Shown one piece after another: positions 1 through 12,648 of a stretch of DNA of 64,000 nucleotides (the stretch's first letter is position 1; each line of letters begins with the position of its first letter). The translations under genes were made by a program, and so were the position numbers. The notes beneath the pieces were generated by a model, which searched no databases, was not told the origin of the DNA, and was given only the letters and a program-made list of their open reading frames with translations. This DNA is from Thalassobaculum fulvum. Its GTDB lineage: Bacteria > Pseudomonadota > Alphaproteobacteria > Thalassobaculales > Thalassobaculaceae. The DNA is taken from the NCBI RefSeq assembly GCF_014652915.1, contig NZ_BMZS01000002.1:478590-542589 (forward strand), written 5' to 3'.

Positions 1-2
1 GC

Positions 3-578
3 GCCATCGTGGTCACCGACGTGCTGCTGGACGGCCGGCCGCCACGGACGACGATCGACGAGATCCTCGGCTTCGTACGGCGGCGGGCCGACGACCCGAC
101 GGTGGCGATCGACGACGAGGTCGCGCGCTCCGAGTCCGAGACCGGACACCGCAACTACAGCCTCGCGCATTTCCTGGCCAGCTTCGGCCGGCTCCGCAAT
201 CCGGTCGACGACGCGCTGTCCGTCTACTTCCACCAGTGCGCCCTCAGCATGAACTGCGTGCAGCTGGCGCGCGCCGGGCTGTTCCTGGCCGCCGGCGGCC
301 GGGATCCCCTGACCGGCGAGCAGGTCGTGGCGGCCGAGCGCGCCCGGCGCATCAACGCCCTGATGTTGACGTGCGGGCACTACGACGCATCGGGCGACGT
401 GGCCTTCCGCATCGGCCTGCCGGGCAAGAGCGGGGTCGGTGGCGGCATCCTGGCGGTCGTGCCGAAACGCGCTGCGATTGCCGTCTGGTCGCCGGGCCTG
501 AACGCCAACGGCAACTCGCACGCCGGGACCATCGCGCTCGAGCTGCTGGCCGACGAGATGGGCTGGAGCGTGTTCTGA
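3..578 (+). CDS. glsA: Glutaminase A, C-terminal part (5' end outside window)
   Basis: Hydrolyses L-glutamine to glutamate and ammonia in the cytoplasm; member of the beta-lactamase-like serine glutaminases. Only the last ~190 of the usual ~305 residues are present, so the nucleophilic S-x-x-K motif lies upstream of the window. Visible family motifs are SESETGHRN (the conserved Glu and Asn of the substrate pocket), the Tyr of [14 protein letters not shown] (catalytic-pocket Tyr) and SGVGGGI near the end. The frame is already open at base 3, so the GTG at base 9 is not the true start. No partner gene follows closely: 150 bp separate it from the next gene. The family call is firm; the truncation is due to the window edge. 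Confidence 0.93.
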   Translation, partial: AIVVTDVLLDGRPPRTTIDEILGFVRRRADDPTVAIDDEVARSESETGHRNYSLAHFLASFGRLRNPVDDALSVYFHQCALSMNCVQLARAGLFLAAGGRDPLTGEQVVAAERARRINALMLTCGHYDASGDVAFRIGLPGKSGVGGGILAVVPKRAAIAVWSPGLNANGNSHAGTIALELLADEMGWSVF

Positions 579-728
579 GCTCCCCGCATGTGCGGACGAC
601 CTCGATATCGCGTGCTGCCCCTGCATTGCCCCGTTTGAACCCGCTTTCGCCCTGCAACGGTCCGGCCTGCGCCGCAATACCGCCGTCTCCTCACCCGGTT
701 CCGTTCCATCCGAAGGGGGAGGACCCGA

Positions 729-2354
729 ATGCGCACGATCGCCCATCGCGCCGGTGCCATGGCGGCATTGGCCGCCATCGCCCTGCTCGCAGGCTGCGAG
801 ACCCAGCCCGACCATGCTTTCGACCGGGCCCTGGGGAGCACCGCCGTCGCCCCGGCGCCGGCCGGACCGTCGCCCGCCAGGGCCCGGGCCCAGGGGCTGT
901 TCGCCGCGCCGGCCCTCCCGCCGCTCGCCAGGAACCGCGAGAGCTACCAGCCGATCGACAGCAACCCGGTCCGGCTGGCGGCCGAGCACCCGGTGTCGAC
1001 CTTCGGCGTCGACGTCGACACCGGTTCGTACAGCAACGTCCGCCGGTTCCTGAACGCCGGCACGATGCCGCCGGCCGATGCGGTGCGGGTCGAGGAACTG
1101 GTCAACTACTTCGACTACGGCTACGCCCGGCCGGCCGACGCCGGGACCCCGTTCGCGGTCACCACCGAGGTGGCCCGCACGCCGTGGAACCCGGACAGCT
1201 TCCTGCTGCAGATCGGCATCAAGGGCTACGACATCGATCGCGCGGACCGGCCGGCGGCCAACCTGGTGTTCCTGGTCGACGTCTCCGGCTCCATGCAGGC
1301 CCGGGACAAGCTGCCTCTGGTGGTCCAGAGCCTGAAGATGCTGACCGATCAGCTGACCGCCCGCGACCGGATCGCGGTGGTGACCTACGCCGGCCGCGCC
1401 GGCACCGTGCTGGAGCCGACCCCGGGCGACCGCAAGGCCGAGATCAGGGCGGCGCTCGACGGGCTGCAGGCCGGCGGCGGCACCGCCGGCGGTGCCGGGC
1501 TGAAGCGGGCCTACGAGCTGGCCGAGCGGGCCCGCATCGACGGCGGCGTCAACCGCGTGCTGCTGGCCACCGACGGCGACTTCAACGTCGGCGTCTCCGA
1601 CGTCGGACAACTCAGGGAGCTGATCGCGGCCAAACGCCGGACCGGGATCACGCTGACCACGCTCGGCTTCGGAACCGGCAACTACCAGGAAGCGCTGATG
1701 GAGCAGATCGCCGACGTCGGCAACGGCAACTACGCTTATATCGACGGCCTGGCGGAGGCCCGCAAGGTGCTGGTCAACGAGATGAGCTCGACCCTGTTCA
1801 CCATCGCCCAGGACGTGAAGGTGCAGGTCGAGTTCAACCCGGCCAAGGTCGCGGAGTACCGCCTGATCGGCTTCGAGAACCGGGTGCTGAAGCGCGCCGA
1901 CTTCAACAACGACAGGGTCGACGCCGGCGACATCGGCGCCGGGCACACGGTCACGGCGCTGTACGAGATCGTGCCGGCCGGCGGCCGCGGCTCGGTCGAC
2001 CCGCTGCGCTACGGCACGACGGGTCCGGCCGCGGTCTCGCCGGACGCCGCGGAGTTCGCGTTCCTGAAGCTGCGCTACAAGCTGCCCGGGCAGGACCGCA
2101 GCCGGCTGATCGAGCAGCCGCTGGCGGCGAGCCTGCTCGAAGGGTCGGGCTCGATCGAAGCCAGTGCCGACCTGCGTTTCGCCGCGGCGGTGGCGGCGTT
2201 CGGTCAGATCCTGCGCGGCGGCGAGCACACCGGCGGGTTCGACTACGGCGACGTGCTCGAGCTGGCGCGCGGCGCCCGCGGCGACGACCCGCTGGGCTAC
2301 CGCGCCGGCTTCCTGACCCTGGTCGATCTGGCGCGCGGCCTGCAGGGCTCCTGA
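729..2354 (+). CDS. von Willebrand factor type A lipoprotein (YfbK-like)
   Basis: Secreted, lipid-anchored vWA protein of 541 residues. The N-terminus is a lipoprotein signal with lipobox LAGC, so it is probably anchored in a membrane facing the periplasm. A family N-terminal region (around YQPIDSNPV and FGVDVDTGSY) is followed by a vWA domain whose metal-ion adhesion motif DVSGS is complete at residues 184-188, and then a C-terminal DUF3520-like region. The ATG at 729 follows a strong purine-rich site (AGGGGGAGG) about 6 bp upstream. Related proteins in other bacteria often sit beside ECF sigma factor genes, but none is adjacent here. Its partner is unknown. Family call is good; cellular role is not known. 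Confidence 0.88.
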   Translation: MRTIAHRAGAMAALAAIALLAGCETQPDHAFDRALGSTAVAPAPAGPSPARARAQGLFAAPALPPLARNRESYQPIDSNPVRLAAEHPVSTFGVDVDTGSYSNVRRFLNAGTMPPADAVRVEELVNYFDYGYARPADAGTPFAVTTEVARTPWNPDSFLLQIGIKGYDIDRADRPAANLVFLVDVSGSMQARDKLPLVVQSLKMLTDQLTARDRIAVVTYAGRAGTVLEPTPGDRKAEIRAALDGLQAGGGTAGGAGLKRAYELAERARIDGGVNRVLLATDGDFNVGVSDVGQLRELIAAKRRTGITLTTLGFGTGNYQEALMEQIADVGNGNYAYIDGLAEARKVLVNEMSSTLFTIAQDVKVQVEFNPAKVAEYRLIGFENRVLKRADFNNDRVDAGDIGAGHTVTALYEIVPAGGRGSVDPLRYGTTGPAAVSPDAAEFAFLKLRYKLPGQDRSRLIEQPLAASLLEGSGSIEASADLRFAAAVAAFGQILRGGEHTGGFDYGDVLELARGARGDDPLGYRAGFLTLVDLARGLQGS

Positions 2355-2403
2355 CGCGGACGCAACGGGGCGGCGTCGTCCGCGACGGTGCCGCCCGACG
2401 CCG

Positions 2404-2751
2404 TCAGCTGACCTTGAACAGCTTGTGCTGGCGGTTGCGGGTGTAGGGCCGGACCTCGCTCGGCCAGCGGCCGCGCTCGACGGCAGCGGCCCATTCCGGG
2501 CTCAGCACCACGTCCGGGCTCTCGATCTCGTAGATCGCGGTGTAGCGCGGCCCCTCGAACGGCATCTCGCGCCGCTCGCCGCCCAGCATCATCGCCAGCG
2601 GCTCGGCGGTCGCCCGGGTCACCGACAGCACGCCCGGCACCTCCAGCAGGTAGGGCACGTGCTCCTGGTCGTAGACCTCGTTGAAGATCGCGTCCTTGTC
2701 GGGATCGACGTCCATGCTGGCCATCAGCACGTAGCGGGCGGAAATCGGCAT
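2404..2751 (-). CDS. Small ferredoxin-fold (dimeric alpha/beta barrel) protein, function unknown
   Basis: A 115-residue soluble protein with no signal peptide. The pattern (beta strand RYVLMASMDV, a helix with EVYDQEHVPYLLEVPGV, then RYTAIYEIESP and a helix ending EWAAAVERGRW) fits the EthD/ABM-type dimeric alpha-beta barrel fold, whose members include small monooxygenases and many uncharacterised proteins. A textbook AGGAGG ribosome site sits 8 bp before the ATG. It lies 31 bp downstream of an MFS transporter on the same strand, so the two probably form an operon. It could handle the transporter's substrate, but no catalytic residue can be named. It ends convergently to the vWA lipoprotein. 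Confidence 0.72.
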   Translation of the reverse strand: MPISARYVLMASMDVDPDKDAIFNEVYDQEHVPYLLEVPGVLSVTRATAEPLAMMLGGERREMPFEGPRYTAIYEIESPDVVLSPEWAAAVERGRWPSEVRPYTRNRQHKLFKVS

Positions 2752-2782
2752 TGCGGGTCCTCCTTTCGAGCCGGTTTCGGAG

Positions 2783-4048
2783 TCAGGCGACCGCCGCCGC
2801 CGGCCGTCGCCGGCCGAGCTGCAGCAGCAGGAACAGGGCGATCGCCGCGTTGACGAGGTTCCAGGCCAGGCCGTTCAGGAACGCCGCCTGGTAGGACAGT
2901 GTCAGGTCGTAGAGCGCACCGGACATCCAGCCGCCCAGCGCCATGCCGACCAGCGTCGCCGACAGCACCAGGCCGACCCGGGTGCCGGCCTGGGACGGCG
3001 GGAAGAACTGCCGGACGATCAGCGCGTAGGTCGGCACGATGCCGCCCTGCGACAGCCCGAACAGCGCCGACACCACGTACAGCGCCGCGACGCTGTCGAA
3101 CGGCAGGAACAGCAGCAGCGACAGCGCCTGCAGCAGCGACGCCAGCAGCAGCGTCGGCAGCGGGCCGATGCGGTCGGCGATCCAGCCGAAGGTCAGCCGG
3201 CTGACGATGCCGGCGCCGAGCATCAGCGACAGCATCTCGGCGCCGCGCGCGGTGCCGTAGCCGAGGTCGGAGCAGTAGGCGACGATATGGACCTGCGGCA
3301 TCGCCATGGCCACGCAACACGCCACGCCCGCCAGCATCAGCAGGGTCTGCAGCGCCGACGGCGACATCGGGGGCGCGGCCGGCCCGGACGCCGGCTTGTG
3401 CACCACCGAGGCCGACGCGGTGGCCAGGGTCGACGGCGCCCGGCGGCGCAGGGTCGCCGACAGCGGCAGCAGGGTGACGAAGCAGAACGCCGCGATCGCC
3501 AGATGGGTCTCGCGCCAGCCCCAGGCATCCATCATCGCCTGCACCACCGGCGGCCATACGGTGCCGGCCAGGTAGCTGCCGCTCGCCCCGATCGCCACCG
3601 CGATGCCGCGGCGGCGCACGAACCACAGCGACACGTCGGAGATGATCGGTCCGAAGGTCGCCGAGCTGCCGAGCAGGCCGATCAGCAGGCCCTGGGCCGC
3701 CACGAACTGCCACAGGCTGGTCGCCTGGCTGGACAGCGCATAGCCGAGCGCCAAGGCGACGGTACCGCCGCGCAGCGGCACCAGGATGCCGAACCGGTCG
3801 GCCAGGCGGCCCATCATGATGCCGCCGACCGCGAACCCGACCATGGTCATGGTGTAGGGCAGCGCGGCGTCGGCGCGGGCCACCTGGAACTCGGCCTCGA
3901 CCGCCGGCAGGGTCACCACCACCGACCACAGGCCGACACCGCCGATCATGCTGACCAGCAGCGACATGGCGAGCCGATACCAGGCGTAGGCGCTATCGGC
4001 CTCGCCGGCCGGCGCCGCTCCTTCGGGGGCGCGACTGGCCGTGGTCAC
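2783..4048 (-). CDS. MFS transporter (oxalate/formate antiporter-like)
   Basis: An inner-membrane major facilitator of about 421 residues and 12 hydrophobic segments, beginning with a long first helix after AYAWYRLAMSLL and with the MGRLADRFG loop typical of the family's A-motif between helices 2 and 3. The GTG at 4048 is preferred because GAGAGG lies about 10 bp upstream; an ATG at 4099 in the same frame would add 17 residues without a ribosome site. The small ferredoxin-fold gene follows 31 bp downstream and is probably co-transcribed. The substrate cannot be read from sequence; organic-anion or monocarboxylate transport is the commonest role in relatives. Confidence 0.85.
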   Translation of the reverse strand: MTTASRAPEGAAPAGEADSAYAWYRLAMSLLVSMIGGVGLWSVVVTLPAVEAEFQVARADAALPYTMTMVGFAVGGIMMGRLADRFGILVPLRGGTVALALGYALSSQATSLWQFVAAQGLLIGLLGSSATFGPIISDVSLWFVRRRGIAVAIGASGSYLAGTVWPPVVQAMMDAWGWRETHLAIAAFCFVTLLPLSATLRRRAPSTLATASASVVHKPASGPAAPPMSPSALQTLLMLAGVACCVAMAMPQVHIVAYCSDLGYGTARGAEMLSLMLGAGIVSRLTFGWIADRIGPLPTLLLASLLQALSLLLFLPFDSVAALYVVSALFGLSQGGIVPTYALIVRQFFPPSQAGTRVGLVLSATLVGMALGGWMSGALYDLTLSYQAAFLNGLAWNLVNAAIALFLLLQLGRRRPAAAVA

Positions 4049-4353
4049 CTCGATCAATCCTCTCAGAAACCGGGCGGCCGGTAGGCTCCCGCCGCCCACG
4101 ACGGCGCAATTGCCGTCGGGCCGTCACGTTATCGGGGTCGCCCCGACCGCACAACTGCCCCGGCACGATGGCACCATCGCCATTTAACGGTTTGGTAAGT
4201 ACCCGGGGATAGCGTTGTGGACATGGTTAAAGTACACGCAATACTTATAAAAAGCCAGCCACCTCGCGTAACTCGACAGACCCACGTGCAATGGACAAAG
4301 TAGTCGCCTCCGGAACAACCGGACCGACCGTCCGCCAAGCTGAGGAGCACACG
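4049..4353. promoter_or_regulatory. Divergent intergenic region between MFS transporter and chemoreceptor
   Basis: About 305 bp with no credible gene. It must contain the promoters of the leftward transporter and the rightward chemoreceptor. Positions 4180-4260 are distinctly AT-rich against the background (around GTTAAAG and ATACTTATAAAAA), the likeliest promoter core. I could not fix a -35/-10 pair with acceptable spacing, and no long palindrome is visible. Confidence 0.4.
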
Positions 4354-6054
4354 GTGACGACCGCCTCGACCCGCAATTCGATGTCGCTCACATTCAAGGC
4401 TAAGTTGTATATCCTGATGCTGGTCGCCTGCGGCGCGCTGGCCGCCGTCTCGGCTGCGGCCGTCTACGGTTCCGGCCGGATGGCCGAGGCCGGCGACAGT
4501 CTCGGCAGCGCAGTCCGGAACTTCCAGTTCGGGTCGCGGGTGTCGCTGCTGGTCGAGACGCAGCGCGGACTGGTCACCGGCGCCGCCGCCGAGCTCGACC
4601 TGGACCGGCAGGCGTCGCTGCGCGAGCAGTTCGTGGCGACCATGCAGACCTTCCAGGAGACCCTGGCCACCGCCCGCGAGACCGCCGACCCGGACACCGC
4701 CGCCTCGATCGGCGATATCGCCGCCAAGCTTGAGCCGGTGAACGCCACCGGTACCCAGGTCTTCGACTTCGCCAACAGCTTCGCCCAGGTCCAGGCCAAC
4801 GAGTTGATCAACGGCGAGTACGGCGCCAGCGTCGACGCGATCTCGGAAGCCGTCGGCGCGATGCTGGACGCCAACCGCGAGAAGGCCCAGACCGCCGGCA
4901 ATGAACTCACCACCTCCCGCGACATGATGCGGGCCGCGGTCCTGGCCGTCGCGGGCGGCGCCGGCGTCGTGGTGCTGGTCTTCGGACTGTGGCTGGTCCG
5001 CTCCATGACCACCCGCATGAACGGGCTGGCTGCCGTCATGCAGCGACTGGCCGCGCAGGACCTGACGGTGGACGTGCCGTCCAGCGAGGACCGCGACGAG
5101 ATCGGGGTGATGGCCGGCACCGTCCAGGTGTTCAAGGACAGCATGGTCGAGGCCGAGCGCATCCGCAGCGAGCAGGAGCAGGCCAAGTCCCGCAACGAGG
5201 CGGAGAAACGGGCCGCCATGCAGCGCCTCGCGGACGAGTTCGAAGCGAGCGTGACGGGGGTCGTGCAGATCGTATCGTCGGCCTCGACCCAGCTGCAGTC
5301 GACCGCCCAGTCGATGTCGGCGACCGCCGAGGAGACCAGCCGGCAGTCGCAGGCGGTCGCCAGCGCGTCCGAGCAGGCCTCGACCAACGTGCAGTCGGCG
5401 GCCAGCGCCGCCGAGGAGCTGTCGAGCTCGATCGCCGAGATCAGTCGGCAGGTCACCGAGTCGACCCGGATCGCCGGCGACGCCACCGAGCAGGCGACCC
5501 GTACCAACGACCAGATCCACGGGCTGGCCGAGGCCGCGCAGCGGATCGGCGACGTGGTCAAGCTGATCCAGGACATCGCCGAGCAGACCAACCTGCTGGC
5601 GCTGAACGCCACGATCGAAGCCGCCCGTGCGGGCGAAGCAGGCAAGGGCTTCGCGGTCGTGGCCTCCGAGGTGAAGAGTCTGGCCAACCAGACCGCCACC
5701 GCGACCGAGGAGATCAGCACCAAGATCGCCGAGATGCAGACCGCCACCAACCAGTCGGTGCAGGCGGTCCGGCTGATCGGGAACACCATCGAGCAGATCA
5801 ACGAGATCGCGACCGCGATCGCCTCGGCGGTCGAGGAGCAGGGTGCCGCGACCCGCGAGATCGCCCGCAACGTTCAGGAGGCGTCGACCGGCACCCACGA
5901 CGTGTCGTTCACCATCGCCGAGGTCACCCGCTCGGCGACCGAGACCGGCTCGGCGTCGTCGCAGGTGCTGGACGCCGCCGGCGAACTGTCGCGCAACGCC
6001 GAGTCCCTGCGCGCCCAGGTCGACGGCTTCCTGGCGCGGATCCGGGCGGCCTGA
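4354..6054 (+). CDS. Methyl-accepting chemotaxis protein
   Basis: Transmembrane chemoreceptor of about 566 residues that signals to CheA/CheW. Order: short cytoplasmic tail, first membrane helix ([17 protein letters not shown]), a periplasmic helical region of ~150 residues, second helix ([20 protein letters not shown]), a HAMP domain, then a long helical signalling domain with the conserved hairpin tip core ([30 protein letters not shown]). The GTG at 4354 is chosen because GAGGAG lies about 6 bp upstream; the in-frame ATG at 4291 has no ribosome site. The periplasmic part looks like an all-helical sensor bundle with no recognisable CACHE fold. No che genes are adjacent, so it is an orphan receptor; its ligand is unknown. 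Confidence 0.93.
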   Translation: MTTASTRNSMSLTFKAKLYILMLVACGALAAVSAAAVYGSGRMAEAGDSLGSAVRNFQFGSRVSLLVETQRGLVTGAAAELDLDRQASLREQFVATMQTFQETLATARETADPDTAASIGDIAAKLEPVNATGTQVFDFANSFAQVQANELINGEYGASVDAISEAVGAMLDANREKAQTAGNELTTSRDMMRAAVLAVAGGAGVVVLVFGLWLVRSMTTRMNGLAAVMQRLAAQDLTVDVPSSEDRDEIGVMAGTVQVFKDSMVEAERIRSEQEQAKSRNEAEKRAAMQRLADEFEASVTGVVQIVSSASTQLQSTAQSMSATAEETSRQSQAVASASEQASTNVQSAASAAEELSSSIAEISRQVTESTRIAGDATEQATRTNDQIHGLAEAAQRIGDVVKLIQDIAEQTNLLALNATIEAARAGEAGKGFAVVASEVKSLANQTATATEEISTKIAEMQTATNQSVQAVRLIGNTIEQINEIATAIASAVEEQGAATREIARNVQEASTGTHDVSFTIAEVTRSATETGSASSQVLDAAGELSRNAESLRAQVDGFLARIRAA

Positions 6055-6062
6055 GGCCGGGC

Positions 6063-6081
6063 GGGTCCCGGATCGGCCGCA
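6063..6081. repeat. Fragment of the dispersed intergenic palindromic repeat
   Basis: Nineteen bases here (GGGTCCCGGATCGGCCGCA) are identical to positions 55526-55544 inside a full repeat copy further right. It lies 8 bp after the chemoreceptor stop, the same kind of position as the complete copies. The matching right arm is not present, so this is a partial or decayed copy. Confidence 0.55.
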
Positions 6082-6131
6082 GCGGCGAAGCCGCGCAGGG
6101 CGGGGATCTGTTTTCCGACGCCAAAGAAAAC

Positions 6132-6157
6132 GGGCGGGATCCTCGCGGATCCCGCCC
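6132..6157 (-). terminator. Rho-independent terminator of the glp transport operon
   Basis: A perfect 11-bp inverted repeat (GGGCGGGATCC / GGATCCCGCCC) with a TCGC loop. Read on the minus strand it is followed at once by GTTTTCTTTGG, so it has the T-rich tail expected for intrinsic termination of the leftward glp operon, about 75 bp past the last gene. On the plus strand it is preceded by AAAGAAAA but followed by no T run, so it terminates the chemoreceptor transcript less convincingly. Confidence 0.75.
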
Positions 6158-6233
6158 AGTCTGCGTCGTCACCCGGGAAGGGGACTTACGTCGCCCGGTT
6201 CTCGCGCCGGGCCTCCGCCGGGGTCGCGGATCG

Positions 6234-6527
6234 CTACACCCAGCGGAACACCGCGCCCGCATACAGCACTGCGATGACCAGCGGCGCCCACAACGGGGTG
6301 CCGACCAGACCCAGCCACGCCAGGAAGATGAAGGCGCTGCCCAGCAGCGAGATGAACAGCCGGTCGCCGCGGGTCGTGTCGAGCCCGAGGATGCCGTGCC
6401 GCGGCGCCCCGCCGGGGCTGCGGAACTCCCACACCGTCATACCGACCAGGCACAGCACGATGAAGGCGAAGAACGCCGCCGTCGGCCAGGTCCACGCCAT
6501 CCACGCAAAGACCGAGGTTCCCTGCAT
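6234..6527 (-). CDS. glpU: Small inner-membrane protein DUF2160, GlpU-type component of glycerol-3-phosphate importer
   Basis: A 97-residue protein with three or four membrane segments (WTWPTAAFFAFIVLCLVGM, RLFISLLGSAFIFLAWLGLV, PLVIAVLYAGAVFRWV) and the DUF2160 signature region around RHGILGLDTTRGDRLF. It is the last gene of the glp ABC operon, 11 bp after the second permease. DUF2160 proteins are characteristic of alphaproteobacterial glpSTPQUV clusters, where this member is called GlpU; its role in transport is not established. The ATG at 6527 follows GAGGGAGG. Family and context calls are firm; molecular function is open. Confidence 0.85.
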   Translation of the reverse strand: MQGTSVFAWMAWTWPTAAFFAFIVLCLVGMTVWEFRSPGGAPRHGILGLDTTRGDRLFISLLGSAFIFLAWLGLVGTPLWAPLVIAVLYAGAVFRWV

Positions 6528-6538
6528 CGCGGCCTCCC

Positions 6539-7336
<798 letters not shown>

Positions 7337-7340
7337 GGGC

Positions 7341-8200
7341 CTACCTCGACTGGTTGCGCATCATGAGCGTGTAGAACAGCCAGCTCATGAGCAGGATGAT
7401 CAGGAAGTAGACCAGCGACATCGCCGCCGCCGGGCCGAGGTCGAACTGGCCGAGCGCGGTCTTCACCAGGTCGATCGACAGGAAGGTGGTGGCGGTGCCG
7501 GGGCCACCGCCGGTCAGCACCACGACCTCCGTGTAGATCATGAACGAGTCCATGAACCGCAGCAGGATGGCGATGGTCAGTACGTAGCGCAGCTTCGGCA
7601 GCTGGATGTAGCGGAACACCGCCCAGGGCCGCGCGCCGTCGATCTTGGCCGCCTGGTAGTAGGCATCCGGGATCGACACCAGCCCGGCGTAGCACAGCAG
7701 GACCACCAGCGACGTCCAGTGCCAGACGTCCATCAGGATCACGGTGAACCAGGCGGCCCCGGGCTCGCGCGTGTAGTTGTAGTCGAAGCCGAGGGCGTGG
7801 AGCGTCTCGCTGAGCAGGCCGATGGTCGGCAGCGCCATGATGTTCCACATCGCCCCGACCACGTTCCACGGGATCAGCAGCGGCAGCGCCATCAGCACCA
7901 GGCAGACCGAGACCCACGGCCCGCGGCGCGGCATCGCCAGCGCGATCGCCAGCCCCAGCGGCACCTCGATCGCCAGGATCGCCGCGGTGAACGCGAGTTG
8001 GCGCAGCAGCGAGGCGTGGAAGCGCTCGGAGCGCAGGACCTCCTCGAACCAGCGCACGCCGGACCAGAAGAACATGTTGGAGCCGAACGACTCCTGGACC
8101 GAATAGTTGACCACCGTCATCAGCGGGATGACGGCGTTGAACGCCACCAGCAGGACGACCGGCAGGACGAACCACCAGGCGCGTTGATTGACCGTCTTGT

Positions 8201-8204
<4 letters not shown>
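7341..8204 (-). CDS. glpP: Glycerol-3-phosphate-type ABC importer, inner-membrane permease GlpP
   Basis: A 287-residue MalF-like ABC permease with an N-terminal helix (WWFVLPVVLLVAFNAVIPLM) followed by five more. The EAA loop reads around IPDAYYQAAKIDGARPWAVF. It overlaps the upstream ATPase gene glpT by 4 bp and is followed 4 bp later by glpQ, so the three are translationally coupled. Together the two permeases form an asymmetric channel, matching the asymmetric ATPase pair encoded upstream. The assignment rests on family plus operon context with glpK, glpD and glpR. Confidence 0.88.
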
Positions 8205-9297
<1,093 letters not shown>

Positions 9298-9301
<4 letters not shown>

Positions 9302-10368
9302 TCGGCTCCTTCGACGCGGCGGTGGTCGAGGTCGAAGAACATCGCGTGGTCCATGTCGACGTAGAGCCGGGCGACCGACCCGACCTCGAACGGATGGATG
9401 CCGGGCGACTGCGAGACCCAGGTCTGGCCGTCGATGTCGAAGTGCACCGCGCTCTCCGAGCCGCTGAGCTCGGCGATCACGACGGTGCCATCGATCGGAG
9501 CCGCGTTCGCCGTGACCGGCGACGGCGTCACGTGATGCGGGCGGATGCCGATGACGTAAGAGCCGTCGGGCAGCCCGGCGGCGGCCTGTCCGACCGGCAG
9601 CCGGAAGTCGCCGAGCCGGATCTCGCCGCCCCGCTTGACGACCTGCGCGGTGTTGATCGGCGGGTCGGAGAACACCCGGGCGGTGACCAGATCGGCGGGG
9701 CGCCGGTACAGCGCCGCGGTCTCGCCGAACTGGGTGATGCCGCCGGCGTGCAGGGTCGCGGTGTTGCCGCCGAACAGCAGGGCCTCGCCGGGCTCGGTGG
9801 TGGCGTAAACCACGATGCAGTTGCGGTCCGCGAAGAACCGCGGCAGCTCGTCCCTGAGTTCCTCGCGCAGCTTGTAGTCGAGGTTGGCGAGCGGCTCGTC
9901 GAGCAGCACCAGGTCGGCGTCCTTGACCAGCGCCCGCGCGATCGCGGTGCGCTGCTGCTGACCGCCCGACAGCTCGGCCGGCCGGCGCTTCAGCATCGGC
10001 GTCAGGCGCAGCAGCTCGGCGGCGTGCATGACCCGCCGGTCGATCTCGGCGGCCGCCATGCGGGCGACCCGCAGCGGCGAGGCGATGTTCTCGTACACCG
10101 TGAAATTCGGGTAGTTGATGAACTGCTGGTAGACCATCGCGACATTGCGCTTCTGGACCGGAACGCCGGTGACGTTCTCGCCGCGGAACCAGATCTCGCC
10201 CGAGGTAGGGCGGTCGAGCCCGGCCATCAGCTGCATCAGCGTGGTCTTGCCGGCCAGGGTCGGCCCGAGCAGCGTGTTGAACGACCGTTCCTCGAGCACG
10301 AGGCTGGTCTCGTGGATGGTGGTCTCGGCGCCGACGCGCTTGGTGATCCGTTTCAGTTCCAGGGACAT
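9298..10368 (-). CDS. glpS: Glycerol-3-phosphate-type ABC importer, ATPase GlpS (H-loop histidine missing)
   Basis: A 356-residue ABC ATPase with Walker A GPTLAGKT (residues 35-42, lacking the usual SGSGK style), a Q-loop at MVYQQF, a canonical signature LSGGQQQR (133-140) and Walker B LVLLDEPLANLD. The switch position, normally Y-V-T-H-D, is YATTE (188-192), so the H-loop histidine is replaced by Thr191. A C-terminal TOBE-like domain follows. Paired with GlpT, whose signature is the degenerate one, it gives a dimer with one complete site (GlpT Walker with GlpS signature) and one defective site. It lies about 100 bp downstream of glpV and overlaps glpT by 4 bp. Confidence 0.9.
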
Positions 10369-10471
10369 CGCCGGGTGCCAGTTCCGTGGTCGCCACGTGG
10401 ATCTGCGAGAGGACCCTCCGGAGCGGGCATCGACCGCGCCCGCCCCGAAGAGTCGAAGTCCGAGCCGTCGC

Positions 10472-12217
<1,746 letters not shown>

Positions 12218-12648
12218 GCTCACTACCTCCCAGTGTGCGCACGTTGATTTGCGCTGCCGGACCAGGGCGCACGTTCTGCGTCCCGGCAGCTTCCACTCCC
12301 CGTGACCGACGTGCGGCCGAGACGAGGTGATGGCGATGTCTGGTTCGTCGTGATTGGCCCGAAGTCGCATCTGGCGAAGGCCAGGGCATTCGGCGCGGCC
12401 GGTCGGGCGTCCGGCGGCCTGTAAACCGACAGTCGGCGGGCCCCTCGCAGGGGCTGGGTCGGCGCATGGCCGGCCGGTGTCGGATCGTGCGGCACGCTGG
12501 CGGTCCGGGGACCGGGATCGCGGCCGATCGCAAGGATGGCGAATTCGCAAATACGGGTGTCGCGCCCGACCCTGCGGGTCGCGCGATGGGGGCTCAGGTC
12601 CATTGCGCCGTGCCTCCCCTGGTCGGCACGGCCGCCGTCGGCGGTATC
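12218..12648. other. 430-bp non-coding gap between glpD and glpV
   Basis: No frame here looks coding on either strand. It probably carries a separate promoter for glpV. Visible features are an exact 9-bp direct repeat GCGCACGTT at 12237-12245 and 12267-12275 (30 bp apart), a 10-bp palindrome GCGAATTCGC at 12539-12548, and an imperfect GC-rich hairpin around 12561-12586 (CGCGCCCGACC / GGGTCGCGCG) that could weaken read-through from glpD. It has no T run, so I do not call it a terminator. Confidence 0.5.

Noticed and set aside
2371-2403. Hairpin CGGCGTC/GACGCCG between the vWA gene and its convergent neighbour
   Set aside because: The arms are short, the loop is long (19 bp) and no T run follows; in GC-rich DNA this is expected by chance.
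236-2446. Long plus-strand frame spanning the glutaminase end and vWA gene
   Set aside because: Arg/Ala/Gly/Pro-rich composition with no domain; the correct frames give recognisable proteins with signal peptide and motifs.
4129-5898. Long open frame on the minus strand opposite the chemoreceptor gene
   Set aside because: It is Gly/Arg/His/Leu-rich with no domain and lies wholly antisense to a clear chemoreceptor; such frames are common opposite GC-rich genes.
12561-12586. GC-rich hairpin after glpD as a terminator
   Set aside because: The stem is imperfect and there is no T run on either strand.
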